In this document: piece by piece, positions 11,290-22,300 of the stretch
Layout of the letters: each line of letters starts with the position of its first letter
How positions within the stretch are numbered: the stretch's first letter is position 1
Assembly (NCBI GenBank): GCA_033297205.1
Contig: MU859084.1
Location: 124,001-188,000 of the forward strand
Direction of reading: 5' to 3'
DNA length: 64,000 nt
Source of the DNA: Pseudoneurospora amorphoporcata
Lineage: Eukaryota > Ascomycota > Sordariomycetes > Sordariales > Sordariaceae
Program-made: the position numbers and the translations under genes
The notes under the pieces: model-generated
What the model saw: the letters and a program-made list of their open reading frames with translations, nothing else
Database searches by the model: none
What the model was told of the DNA's origin: nothing

Positions 11290-14274
11290 CTACATCGGAG
11301 CACCCCAAAGCGCGTTGATTTGCTTTCTCCGAACCTAAAGAAAAGGTTGTCAGTCCACGCTTGCTTCGCAAGTCATCTTCGGGAGTTTTGCACTTACCAT
11401 CGGGCTCAACACTATCACACCAGCGGTAATAGCCAACACAGTTCCAATAAGAGTGACCTTATTGAAGCCCTTGCCGAGAATATCGAACAAGAAGCTGGGC
11501 GCCACTCTGGACCCAAACACATCGATGCCATAAGCAAGCACCAAGCTGGTGCTCTCCACAACCGCCGGTGCCGCGATAATCTTCTGCACACCAATCACGT
11601 CTCTCTGGTGGGTGTGGACGCTCTTAGGGTCAATCTCAATAGCGGGGTGGTACCTGATCAAGCCTTCCTCGGCCTCCGCGGGGTTAGGGTCACGGCCGAC
11701 AGGGCGGCGGGGCTCGAGAACCATGCGCGGGATACCGACGATACCGTGGGTCTCGGGGAGGTAGGCCAGGACTTGACGAGAGGTGATACCCTGCCTCGTT
11801 TGCGTGATCTCCAACGCGGAGATGGGGGCGCTGAGGATGAAGGTCTGGGAGACGACCGAGGGCAGAGGGACGTCACCCGGGGCATCGATGGGTCCGAGAG
11901 AGGAGAAGTTCTCGGCGTCGCCGAGGACACCTCTGTGGTTGGGCTTATCGGTCTCATACAGGTCAGAGACGACGATCTGGTATCCCTTGAGAGATTGGGC
12001 GCCGTCTCTGACGTGGTACTGGCCAAAGTAGGTGCAAGTGAACCAGTTCTCCGCCATGGCGCACTCAATGTGCTTCTTGGGGTCGACACCCTCGTACTTG
12101 GAGGACGCCAAGATCTGTCCGGAGACGGTATCAAGCAGATAGATAACCAGGGAAGGAACCTTGGTGCCCTCGTCGACTGCGGCAACGACAAGAGTGTTGG
12201 GGTTAAGATACTTGTACTTGACAGTGCGATCACCGAGGACGCGACCAATGGAGGCAACAGCGTCGTGAGAAGGTCTGGTGGCAATGTCGACAATCCTCTG
12301 CGACTTTGGCAAAAAGAAAGTCCAAGTGACGGTTTGCTTTCCGTCGGCAATCGCGACACCCTTCAGCTCCCCATCGGAGCCGCGGACAACAGCGATCTGG
12401 TTGGGGAGAATGTCGGAGGCCAAGCCCTGGAGCTCACCGTCCAAGCCAACGGGGAAGAGCCGCGGTCCAGTAGCGGTGTTGAGAAGAGCAGCGCTCTGGG
12501 TCGCAGGAGCCGCCTCCGGCCCCTTGCTAAAGACCTCCATAGTGAACAACGAGGTACTCGGGAGAATCTTGACGATCGTCTCATCATTGCTCTTTCCAAG
12601 GATAGTAACGATGCCAGTCGAGTCATCCGCCTTGATTCCAGCAACAGCCCACTTCTGACCCTTGGGCAGGTCAAAAGCCCTCTTGCTAGCCAGGATCTTG
12701 CCGTGGTTACCGGCGTCAAGGACGTAGATCATACCGCGCCTCGTAGCCAAAACAGCGAGCTTGTGGAAGCCAAAGCTGTCACGAGCAAGCTTACCGTCGT
12801 AGGTAGAGACCTCAGTGCCAAGAACACTGCTCATCAAGCGGGCAGGGATGTTGTTGAGGTATGCAGGCAGATACTGGAGGTCCTCGAGATGACGTTTAAC
12901 GCGATGGATGTAAGCCTCGAGAGGGTTGCTGTGAGCCTCCTGCTCCAGAGTCTTGGCGAGGTTTTCGCTCTCGGGGATCTCCGCGAAAGTGGCTGCAACA
13001 GCTCCAGTCAAGCCCTCAGGGCGAGACCAGGCGACGTCTCCGTTACGGATAAGAATCCACTCATCAGTATCCGTGACAGCGGCTGACCTGACAGCATAGC
13101 TGTCGGTCCCGAGCTTCTTGACAACCTCGGAGACTCCGTGAAGGGCAACCAGTCTGGTGTCGGGGGTCTTCAGAGGCCAGCGGCCGAGCACAGTGTCCGA
13201 GGCAGACGAGAAAATGACCAATTCCTCGTCAGTGATACGAGTAAAGTAGACATTGGCACCGTTAGAGCTGGTGGAGAAAGCGCCGACTCCAGAAGCAACG
13301 GGGAGTTGATAAGCCTTGGAGATGACGTTCGTCCTAAGATCAACGTGGTACACCTCAGCGGTATGACCGGTAGGGGTCTTGCTGTGCACCAGGAAATGCG
13401 GCTGAGACTGGACAAGATGGGGAGCATGGATCTCGACGGAGACAGTGTCGGCGGGCAGGGGGAATTCCTGGCGCGTCTTCTGTCCCAGAACACTGACACG
13501 TAGCTTTTGGCGAACGTCGTCCGTCCATGCAATGATAGGAGCCGCGGAGTTAGCACCGACGAGAATGACATCATCCTTGTCGTGGACATCCGCCTTGGTT
13601 CCAATCACGAGCTCGTCCTCGCGCTTCCCACTGAGGGCATCGAGAACGGTGACCTTGACGTTATAGGCGCCGGCAGAGCCACGAAGGCTGATGACGAAGA
13701 CCTTCTCCACGTTGGTGCTGACCTGAAGAGGCACGTCGCCGGAGCTTTCCTTGAACTCCCACACGACCCTTCCGTCGTTGCCACTCAGCCTCCTGAGCAA
13801 AGTCGACTTGTTCTCGTCGAACAAGGCCAGTATATCCTTCCTGTCGTTTTCCGTCATCTCCATAATCTCCAGGTCCTTGACCCCGCCCGCAAAGTCCATC
13901 CAGAACTTATTCCTCCCGTTCACAGCGTCCCACGCGTGTACCGACTGGCCGTAGGCGCTAGCCAACCAGTTCTGGCCTTCGCCGGCGCGCAAGAAGCCGC
14001 CGCCATCCGTGATGGTCCCATTGAGCAGCTGTCGCCAGAGGACGGCACCGCTACTGGGGTTGACGGCGCCGAGCACGCCAACGTCGCTTAGGGTATAGAG
14101 CAGGCTCGCCTTATCGTCTCGCCTCGGCTTGTGGAAGAAGGTGGTTTCGCGCTGGGGGAGGCCTAGGAGCTCGTGATGATAGTCGATGTGGCCGACCTCG
14201 TCCTGGAAGACGGCGCGTACCAGGGATGGCAGCGCGACCAGGAGGAGCGCCGATAACTGCGTCGGGAGGTGCAT
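11290..14274 (-). CDS. EMC1: ER membrane protein complex subunit 1
   Basis: Two exons on the minus strand (14274-11398 and 11334-11290) encode about 973 residues. The chosen ATG at 14274 gives a standard signal peptide (MHLPTQLSALLLVALPSLVRA); an in-frame ATG at 14316 would add 14 residues in front and bury it. After the signal comes the luminal beta-propeller-like region with repeated VLGAVNPSSGAVLW-type blades, then the C-terminal DUF1620-type domain (for example YLPETHGIVGIPR and AEEGLIRYHPAIEID). One membrane helix (KVTLIGTVLAITAGVIVL) is near the C terminus. The last 63-nt intron (GTAAGT, CTGAC branch, TTTAG) removes a false ending and yields the tail VRRKQINALWGAPM. The EMC inserts moderately hydrophobic and tail-anchored helices into the ER membrane; EMC1 is its large luminal/scaffold subunit. 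A long open frame on the opposite strand is treated as a shadow. Confidence 0.93.
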
Positions 14275-15002
14275 ATCGGTGTGGGATGGGTAGGCACTGC
14301 TTTGGCCCGCGGCCACGAGTGTTGGGGATTGATAACGTTAGGGATGCAGTTACTGGAACGCGAGCGCCATTAGAATTCAAGTAGCGTCAATGTGTCGTGC
14401 CGAGAGCAACTGTTGGTAAAAAGCGGTTGGTAGAAGTTCGGGTTGGGCAGCAGAAAACGCCCGGTGAAAGAGATGACGCGAGAAAGAACAGTTGGATGGA
14501 TCCTCTCAATGTTGGGAAGATGTGACGTTGGAACAACCTTAGCTCTCCCCTGTAGGAGTCGTAGCACCTGGAAGCGTCAAGCGGGGGTCCCCGAATCAAC
14601 CCCCCTGTCCAGAGCTCCCCGCTGTTCACTGGTGGAGTTGTCCAGATCCTTGGTAAGCATATCCATAATAGTCACACTAAAAAGAACTTGAGCATTTGAA
14701 GGGGATACCGCGGTACAGATATCTTTTCAGACATTTATAGTTCGCTACTATCGCTCTGCAATGAATATATACCGTCCTGAAAATATCATATGAACCGTCC
14801 GAGATCAGCACCTATAATAGCACCAAACCACATAACAACTTGGTTGTTAGCCACTGCCTAAAATCAGTTACTCCCGTTTGAAGTTGGCCATACCCGGACG
14901 CCCAACACCCAAACCGGGCAACACCCAAACCACAGTACATTAAGTCAGGAAACCCATCGCCGCAAATCATCGACCGCTCATTCAGGATTCTACATAGATA
15001 CC
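14275..15002. other. Intergenic between EMC1 and LRR gene
   Basis: This segment holds the EMC1 promoter and 5' untranslated region on its left and the 3' region of the leucine-rich-repeat gene on its right. An ATG at 14316, in frame with EMC1, lies in it. No other gene is seen. Confidence 0.6.
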
Positions 15003-16718
15003 TTAGAAATTCCCATTGACAAGGGGGCTTTTATCTGAAGGATCCAGGACGTTGGGTGTACATGCCCAGGAACATCCTCTTCGAACAAAAGGCACCCATG
15101 CCTCGTCTTCTCGCGCGCTGATATGCATGTGCTTAATGCTCGCCGTATATCCGTCTCCAGCAGTTTTCTTTTTATCAACGGTCGTGCGCCGAATCTCGCG
15201 GAACTCGATCCACTCGGTTACGGGGCAGAGTGTCTCCCGCTTGCAAACCGTGCAATGCTGACCACCCATCTTGTTGACAACAACGGCCCGCTCCAGCGGA
15301 TCAGCAAGATGTGAGGGGCACCCATCAGTCCTTAGCAAGTCTGGCAGTGATTCTGCGTCCTTCGAGCGTGCGGCAACACGCATTGCGGTTGCGAGGAGCG
15401 ATGATGGGCCTCTGGGTCGGAAAGACCGCTTTGACTCCCCCGACGATTCAAGATGTTGCTGAACAGTTTGCGGTATGGCCATCGACCCAAGATTCTCGGT
15501 TTCAAGCTGCTTCGAACTATCCGTGAGACGCTGAGCCATATCGGGGAAAATGAACTTGCTGAGAACGTGGCCGGCACTGTTGGAGAATTGGACCGGTGTG
15601 CGGGCGCGTAGCACTGTAGTGAAGAGTTCGAAGTTGTCACCCCGATCCTGGTCTACTAAAAATCCGTCAACCCCCCTCCCCCTTGTGCGACATTCGTAAA
15701 TGTGTTGCAGGACTTCATTGTCCAACAAATGTTGCCGGTGTTTTGGTTGGAAAAAAGGATTAGGGTGGATGTTCAGAGTGTGAAGTCCAATGGCGGACTC
15801 CATAAGATCTATCAGCTCTCCTGGTAAATGGCGAAGCCGATTGTTGGCGATATTGAGGGCTGTCAGATTCTTCAACTTTGCAATGGTGGGCGGCAGTTCG
15901 GTGAGCCTGTTGTTTCGAATGCTGAGCACGGTCAAGTGCTGAAAGTCGAGGAGCACGCTGGGAAACCTTGATAGCTGATTGTTTCCCAAGAAAAGCTTAA
16001 GAATCGGGTCTCTGGGTACGAACGGAACATCCTTTTCCACGACAGGGATCGGGGTCAGGCCCGCAAGTGGTTCGAGAACGGAGTCGGAGATTGAAGCCAA
16101 TCCCATTTGGCTACCAAAAGTTAGCATGTCCTCCTCCATAATGACTATCTTCAAAAGGGGTGGCGCGTTTGACCCGCTGGCTCACCTCAAGTCGACGTCT
16201 TCCCGACCATCGTCCACACATGCTAAGACAACACTTTGTGCGCGTTGCTCTTCCGAACCAAGTTTCGGTATACGCTTGACGACTGGGTAAGGGAGAGGGA
16301 ATCGCGCTGCGAGTGGCGGTAGGTCGATATCACCATCGGTGTCTGTTGCCGCATCTTGACCGACCCAGACGCCGCTGTCGGGTTGTCGCTTCAAGTGCCG
16401 CTTGTGTCGAGGATTTGACGATGGGCCGGGGTCTGCATCGTCGCCCATGACAGAGTCCGAGGATGCCGGGACTTGGTCGAACCACGAGCCCACATATCGC
16501 CTCTTTCGCCGCCCTTGCAAGTAGTTGTCCAGAGCTGGATCATCGTCGCTCGAGAAGTATGCAGGGTCACTAGAACTGCTCATACCAGGCGAGGGTGGAG
16601 GAGGGGCTAAGTAGCCACGGGACCGTTTGCGTTCCCCTGGGATATATGTGGTAAAAGCGGGCAGTTCGTCCGGGACTGGCAAAGGCGGCAAGGTGGGTTC
16701 AGGTTCGTCCACCTCCAT
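15003..16718 (-). CDS. Leucine-rich-repeat protein
   Basis: Two exons (16718-16186 and 16110-15003) join across a 75-nt intron (GTGAGC donor, GCTAAC branch, GGTAG acceptor) to give 546 residues. The first 150 or so residues are acidic, Ser/Pro-rich and probably disordered. The junction reads DVDLSQMGLASISD, the start of the repeat region. Leucine-rich repeats of the xxLPxxIxxLxNLxxLxxxxN type follow at about residues 205-295 (NNRLTELPPTIAKLKNL and so on). Near the C terminus a Cys-x2-Cys plus a further Cys (HCTVCKRETLC) may bind metal. Ascomycetes carry a conserved protein of this build whose function is not established; it may be a scaffold. The ATG at 16718 was taken as the first start giving MEVDEPEP; it lacks independent support. 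Confidence 0.8.
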
Positions 16719-17677
16719 GATTGAATCCCTGCCGGTGGTATTACCGTGTGGTGGTGATAATAATGATGAAATGAATGGGACGAGGAATGTGGATTGGATC
16801 GCCCAATGGAAATCAGAATGTAGTGTAAGCACAAGGCGGGGGAGTGGGCAGCCCGAACCAGATGCCTGTTACCTTACCCAAGCTGATATATGGTGTGACA
16901 AGGGCGAGGAAGAGCAGACGGGATTGGATTGAGATGGGGTTGACAACTGTCTCAGACAATTGAAAGCAAAGGAGAGAAAGAGTCTGCAAAGCAAAAAAGG
17001 AAATGGGAAACTGTAAGAGGATGTCTCAAACTGTGATCCAACGCTTCCGGGTCGCTTCGCTGATTGGAATAAAAGCAGCGAGCTGCAGATGGTAATGAAG
17101 AAAGAAAAAAAGGAAGAAAAGAAACGGTGAGTGATTGCTCCATGGCCTCCGAGCTGTACGTAATTACCGGTAAAATTACGACCAAAAGTCCATGCGTGTA
17201 GCGTGAGGCCCCATAGGAAAGACTGATCCGGGAATCCTTTCTTCCAGAAGAGAGACGCGTCCTCTGCGCATCTGATTGCATTCGACACCCTCAACGCGCT
17301 TCGAACAAATAAACAAAGACCTGATCCGGATGCGGAGCTGGAAGTTCTGCCCCACATTGACCCCACAAACTTGGTAAGTGGATCCCCACTGTTGGCGTCA
17401 GAAATCGTTAAATACCGAAATGGCTCGTGCTTTTGTGAGTCGGGTCCAGATTTCGAGTCTCTTGACACCACAGCCTGAGTGGTCTCATGACTTGTTTTCC
17501 GTCACCCCGACCGTGTTTATGCTCCGCAGCTCCGGTGTGTTGGGCTCCCTTCCGGCGCCACGGTGCCTATCCCGTCGGCTGCTCCCGCCTGTCTCGCCAC
17601 TTCACCCGAGAACCCTGCAGAGACGATGGACGCTGTAGAGTTGGGATGTGCCACACTGTGGACTCCCCGCTGCATTT
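16719..17677. other. Intergenic between LRR gene and zinc-ribbon gene
   Basis: This segment holds the promoter of the LRR gene (left) and the 3' region of the zinc-ribbon gene (right). Open frames here are short, up to 200 codons, and resemble nothing. Confidence 0.55.
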
Positions 17678-18859
17678 TCAATCATCTCTCCCAATCTTCC
17701 CTATCGGGCTGCTGGGAGCTTCTGTCTTAACACCTAGTCGCGGCGTTGGTTTTCGTGCTGAAGTATAGATGTAATCGGTCAAATGGGCAAGCTCTTCATC
17801 ATCGGAAGAGTCGAACTCATCCAGATATGCGTCCTCTTTTTTCCCAGTCAGTTGCTTGTGAGGCTCTGCGGGAACTTCACTCTGTTTGGATGAGCCTTCA
17901 CCTGGCCCCGCCATGTCAGACGCCTGCGACGACATATCCGAGACCAGGTCAATGACGGTTTGGGAAGAACGAATCTCTGCAGCCGTCTCGACAAGCCTCG
18001 ACTTCATGCCTCTCTCAGGGCTAAGGGCGGGGTCATTGGCATTGTTAGCGGCGGCGCCGCCGACGGTAAGAGCGGCAGGTGTAGGTGAGGATTTTCTTTC
18101 GGGCGTTGTTTCGGGCGTAAACTGTCCATCCTCAGTAAGGTCTACGACCATTCTTGCAGCTCCAGATGGCCCAGCCTCGGGTTCTGGACTCCGTGTTACT
18201 GGAGTTGCTGCGTTGGCAGGGCTTGACTGTTCAGTCGCTTTCCCTTTCCCTTTGGCCAGTTTTCTCCCATCCGGACGAGGATCAGAAGGGCGTCCCACGG
18301 GTTGTGATCCAGGTAGCGCCCCCGTATCCTCAAGCGCTTTGCCGTCCAGGTCTTGTCGGTAATCGCATGACCGTTCCGGTGCGTTTTTTCTGTCGCATTC
18401 CATCCATTGTTCCTTGAAGTTGAAGGGATTCTGAATCTTCTTGACGAGTCGACCCATGGCACATTGAGGGCAGATAGGCTTCTTGGAGAGCGTTGGGGGA
18501 GCGGTAAGCTTTGGGTCTGTGTTCCTGATCTCGTAATGCTTGCAACCCGTTCTCTCTCTGTCGCTGCAGCTGAGTCGATATTTCCCGGCGATGTCTTGAT
18601 TGTGGTGGTCCGGGTTGATCTGCTTCCTCACGAGATGGCCGAAGCGGCATTTCGGACAGAAGCCATATTTAAACTTGGGAGTTTTCCCAGATCTCCCAGT
18701 AAAAGTGTTGCCGGCATTGCTACTCTGTGATGCCTTTGGCTTTCCTGGAGTTTGCGGTACTGGCTTGGTCACCCGGCCGCTGATAACCCCGGACTGCGAT
18801 GAGCTTCCTGTCAGAAAATCAGCTTTTGTCATGATTTTACCAGAAGTTGTAGTGAGCAT
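17678..18859 (-). CDS. Unrecognised protein with two zinc ribbons and SUMO-interacting-like motifs
   Basis: A single open exon encodes 393 residues (383 if the ATG at 18829 is used). I do not recognise an ortholog. Two Cys4 clusters are clear: Cys68, Cys71, Cys98, Cys106, and Cys130, Cys133, Cys155, Cys165. Their spacing and the pattern CPxC-x-G-x-LV-x-K with C-x-x-Y after the second pair recall the zinc ribbons of type IA topoisomerases. Downstream the chain is Ser/Pro/Glu-rich and likely disordered. It contains VVDLTED (residues 238-244) and VIDLVSD (302-308), each a hydrophobic core beside acidic residues as in SUMO-interacting motifs. The C terminus has an acidic block (FDSSDDEEL). These features together suggest a nucleic-acid or SUMO-dependent nuclear protein; that is inference. 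It could also be the last exon of a longer gene, but no upstream exon is visible. Confidence 0.7.
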   Translation of the reverse strand: MLTTTSGKIMTKADFLTGSSSQSGVISGRVTKPVPQTPGKPKASQSSNAGNTFTGRSGKTPKFKYGFCPKCRFGHLVRKQINPDHHNQDIAGKYRLSCSDRERTGCKHYEIRNTDPKLTAPPTLSKKPICPQCAMGRLVKKIQNPFNFKEQWMECDRKNAPERSCDYRQDLDGKALEDTGALPGSQPVGRPSDPRPDGRKLAKGKGKATEQSSPANAATPVTRSPEPEAGPSGAARMVVDLTEDGQFTPETTPERKSSPTPAALTVGGAAANNANDPALSPERGMKSRLVETAAEIRSSQTVIDLVSDMSSQASDMAGPGEGSSKQSEVPAEPHKQLTGKKEDAYLDEFDSSDDEELAHLTDYIYTSARKPTPRLGVKTEAPSSPIGKIGRDD

Positions 18860-20216
18860 GCTGACCAGGCGCCATGGTTACAAAATCTTCACACAAGTTG
18901 ATTGGAGTGCAAATGGATGGGCGTTTTAGTGTTGAGATTGATCTGAGGAAGTTTCAGGTCTGCGAGGGGTAAGGTAACGAGCTGAAAGTTTATAACGAGC
19001 AACCTTACTGCCTCGTCTTCCCTGTCTGCCTGATGGCACACCTCGATTCCAGCCTCAGCTACCAACAGACCAATCCAGAGCTGCAAAATCCGATCGCACA
19101 GCGAATACCTTAATCCCACGCATGAAGGCGCTTAAACGATCCAAGGTTGCTGTTGAAAGTCACACGGATTATGTCTGGAGGAGCTAAATGGGCGTCAGTC
19201 CAGGGAGGAGCTGTTCTTCAAAACTCAGTTACCGGTTGTTGGGTGAACGAGTTCGCAATTCACAAGAACAAGTATGTACTGGTGAGCGGGGGGGTAAACA
19301 ATGGCTCTGTCTTGGCGTTAACAACAGGGTCCCATCAACAGTCCTACCGCCTACAGTTATTGATAATGTAGGTGGTAGATAGACTTCCTGAGGTAGGGGA
19401 AGATAAGCAGCGCCCGTTGAGGCTTACCCTACTCGGCCTTTGAACTTCACTCGACGACATGATTGGAAACTCTATGGCAGAAAGGCACAACGGCGGGGCC
19501 CTTGGAGATGGATGAGATACCATGGGATAGACACCTAACGTGTACATGCTTCCTTCAAGGCAAGGGACAGTGTTAGGGTGGCCGACCTCAGCCAGGAGGG
19601 AACTCAAGAGAGCAGGAAACTCGAGGCGCCTGTCTAGCACATTTGGACCGTGCGCTTGTTGGAAGCGAGTCAAGGCTATGATCTTCGACGTTCCGTGGCA
19701 GAAGAGGAAGAAGCGTATATCTATATCTTATCAACTTCCCGAATCTGAAGTGTACCATTACACCATGGACACGTTCTGATATCCCTCTACATATGTCAGC
19801 TCGATAGATACCTTTGAACCTCCCTTTGAGAAGTGGCAATTTGAAAACGGTCAAAGTCAGTTGTTGAGCCTCCTCAAAGGCCAGTGTCTAGAGTTAAGTT
19901 TGAAGTCCTGCCAGAGTTGAAACCGGAGTGTAAGGTCCGTCAACGCCTGTCTCGATACTCATTTACAACTTTGGGGACTTTGTTATTGGAGCATCTGCTC
20001 CGATTTAAAACGTCTAGTGATTATTATATGTCCGGTGAATCGTAACTGGTACGCGGCGTGGTGTGGCACGGGCGTACATGTAGGTCCGTAGTTCTTTTCG
20101 CGTGACCTTTCTCCGGGATCGAGCACGCTGAGTTTGACCTCGAAATGGTATCGCATCTCCTCGCTCGGGCTGCGGGGATGGCACAATGAGATGTGGCGTA
20201 TCATGACGTGCCCAGC
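18860..20216. other. Intergenic between zinc-ribbon gene and PLP2
   Basis: Only short overlapping frames, the longest 109 codons, are found here. The left part presumably includes the promoter of the zinc-ribbon gene and the right part the 3' region of PLP2. Confidence 0.55.
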
Positions 20217-21041
20217 TTAGTCCCAGTCGTCGTCGTCCTCTTCCTTGCGGTCAGAGGTGCTTCTGATGTTCTTGCCAAAAAGCTTCTCCTCCTCGGCCTC
20301 CTCAACTTCTCTCCTCCTCTTGGCAACCCGTATGTCATTGTCAGGGATTGCCCCAACATCGACGAGCATGTTATCGATGTCCATCATGTTGGTCTTGACG
20401 CCGTGCATTGTCATGAGCGTCACGACCTGTTTGACGACATCCCCCTTGTTATAGACCAAGATCGTAGGACAGTTGCGCTCGGGGTAGTTCTCGATGGCTT
20501 GCGACGCTCTCATTTCGCAGAACTTGATGTCGCCATATTCCCGTGCCGCCTGTCGCCACAGCTCTGACAGTATTCTCGACTCGACATTGGTGCCCAACGA
20601 GGATGTGAGGAGGACAAATACCGGTCCGTTCTGTGACGCATCGGTGACTTCGCGGGTATACTCGGGCTTGGACAAGGGGTAGACGCTGCCGTGTACCGAC
20701 TTCTTTTGGAGTGCGCTGAGCTCCTTCATCCGTTGCTGGCGGTAAATCTCCAGGAACTCTTCGTCCTCCTTGTCTTCAAGCTCGTCGAGCTCGTCCAGGT
20801 CCTTGCCTTCAAGTCTGTTCTCGTGTGCAAGTCGGCGGGCCTCCTCGATAGCTTCCTGGATCATAGGCGTCGGGCTAGGGGGCTTTTCGGGGATAACGCC
20901 ATGCTTGCGAAGGATGTCGTTCCTACAGAACTGTAAGCACGCCTTGGCCGCGAGGATTTGCCTCTCTGTCTCTCACCATTCTGTGTCGGCGTTGGGGTCG
21001 TCAATAGGAACAGCAATGCGCTGGTCTCCCGGGGCGGCCAT
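20217..21041 (-). CDS. PLP2: Phosducin-like protein (CCT chaperonin cofactor)
   Basis: Two exons (21041-20977 and 20922-20217) give 256 residues, the usual length for the PLP2/PDCL3 group. The 54-nt intron splits a Trp codon so that the protein starts MAAPGDQRIAVPIDDPNADTEW and continues NDILRKHGVIPEKPP. A helical N-terminal half (IEEARRLAHENRLEGKDLDE) is followed by the thioredoxin-fold domain (GPVFVLLTSSLGTN; IENYPERNCPTILVYNKGD). The C terminus is acidic (EEDDDDWD). PLP2 binds the cytosolic chaperonin CCT and promotes folding of actin, tubulin or cell-cycle proteins. It is divergently arranged with RPS27, about 680 bp between start codons. Confidence 0.92.
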
Positions 21042-21721
21042 CTCGAACGTGCGTGGCAGTCAAGGGGTAGTGTCGGCTTGAACGAGGGGGCGAATTTGCG
21101 GAGTGTCAAGGAGAAGGTCGATGATGCTCGCGGAGTTTGTGGAACGGGATGGGCCTGGGATCTAAGGCGTAGCCGTTATGCGACTGTGGAATTATCATTA
21201 ACGACCTCGGCAGTGTATTTGTAAGAAGAACCGTTGCCTGGAACGAAGATGTCGTTTGCGATTGGAAAGTGACCCCTCCAGAGGTGTCTGGTTTCGCTGG
21301 CATGTCCACTCCCCGGGCGGTGTTGACATCCGCATCTCACCACTGCCCCGCCTTGTCCGCCAACCCGCCCCCGTCCAGTGGCCGCCCCCGGGAATGCAGC
21401 GTCACAGCGATAGCCTTGTACACCCCACTGGGTGAGCCTTTGAATCACCCTGCGAAGGTGGCAATCGCCGGCCCCACTTTGACGGCCAAGGTCTGTGCAT
21501 TATGGCTTCTCATTGGCCAGAAAAGCGAGCCCTAACGCCTGCCAGCCTAGCCACGAATGGGTGCTCCTCACAGACCGAAAATTTGCCTGAACTTTTGTGT
21601 TTTGCTAGGTTCGACCTCCCCTCTTTTTCAACCACCAACGAGCACAAATCTGCCGCCAATCCCACCAGATTTCATCATTCAACCGAAAGCTCGTTGTCTC
21701 GACATCGAATAATCAGTCAAG
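21042..21721. promoter_or_regulatory. Shared divergent promoter of PLP2 and RPS27
   Basis: The 680 bp between the two divergent start codons must hold both promoters and 5' untranslated regions. Near RPS27 it has pyrimidine-rich runs (for example CTCCCCTCTTTTTC near 21617), common upstream of fungal ribosomal protein genes. No specific factor site is claimed. Confidence 0.5.
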
Positions 21722-22300
21722 ATGGTAAGACCCTGCCATTTTGTGATTTTGCAGTTTTGGCGATGGAAACGGATTTTGGGCGCTTTTCGACGACGGGAAA
21801 TGTGCATCGACGCTTGGACGGAGGAACTAGTGGAACAGCGGAGGAAATCGAAACGACGACCACGGCGGACATCTGGGCGAAAAACGACGACGAGAAAAGG
21901 GCTGGATTTGATAGGAATGGGGTTGTTTTGATGTTTAGACACAGGCTGTGATGCTGACAGTTTGATTTCTCAAGGTTCTCGCCGTTGATCTCCTCAACCC
22001 CAGCCCGGCTGCTGAGGCCCGCAAGCACAAGCTCAAGGTATGCCGAATCGACCCCCGACGATAACCAAACACCACCACCTCCTAGCCACGACATGAGATA
22101 CTGACAACGCGTCGCAGACCCTTGTGCCTGCTCCCCGCTCCTTCTTCATGGACGTCAAGTGCCCCGGCTGCTTCACCATCACCACTGTCTTCTCCCACGC
22201 CCAGACTGTCGTCATCTGCCAGGGCTGCACCACTGTCCTCTGCCAGCCCACCGGTGGTAAGGCTCGCCTTACCGAGGGCTGCTCTTTCCGCCGCAAGTAG
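21722..22300 (+). CDS. RPS27: 40S ribosomal protein S27 (eS27)
   Basis: Three exons (21722-21724, 21975-22037, 22118-22300) encode exactly 82 residues, the standard length of eukaryotic S27. The first exon is the start codon alone, followed by a 250-nt intron. The protein shows the conserved start MVLAVDLLNPSPAAEARKHK, the zinc finger Cys37-Pro-Gly-Cys40 with Cys56 and Cys59, and the ending LTEGCSFRRK. It is a structural component of the small ribosomal subunit. A second intron of 80 nt has a CTGAC branch site and ends in GCAG. Confidence 0.96.

Noticed and set aside
11185..13086. 633-codon open frame on the plus strand opposite EMC1
   Set aside because: It lies entirely antisense to EMC1 or its 3' region. 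High G/C at third codon positions of the real gene removes stops on the other strand, and the translation resembles no protein.
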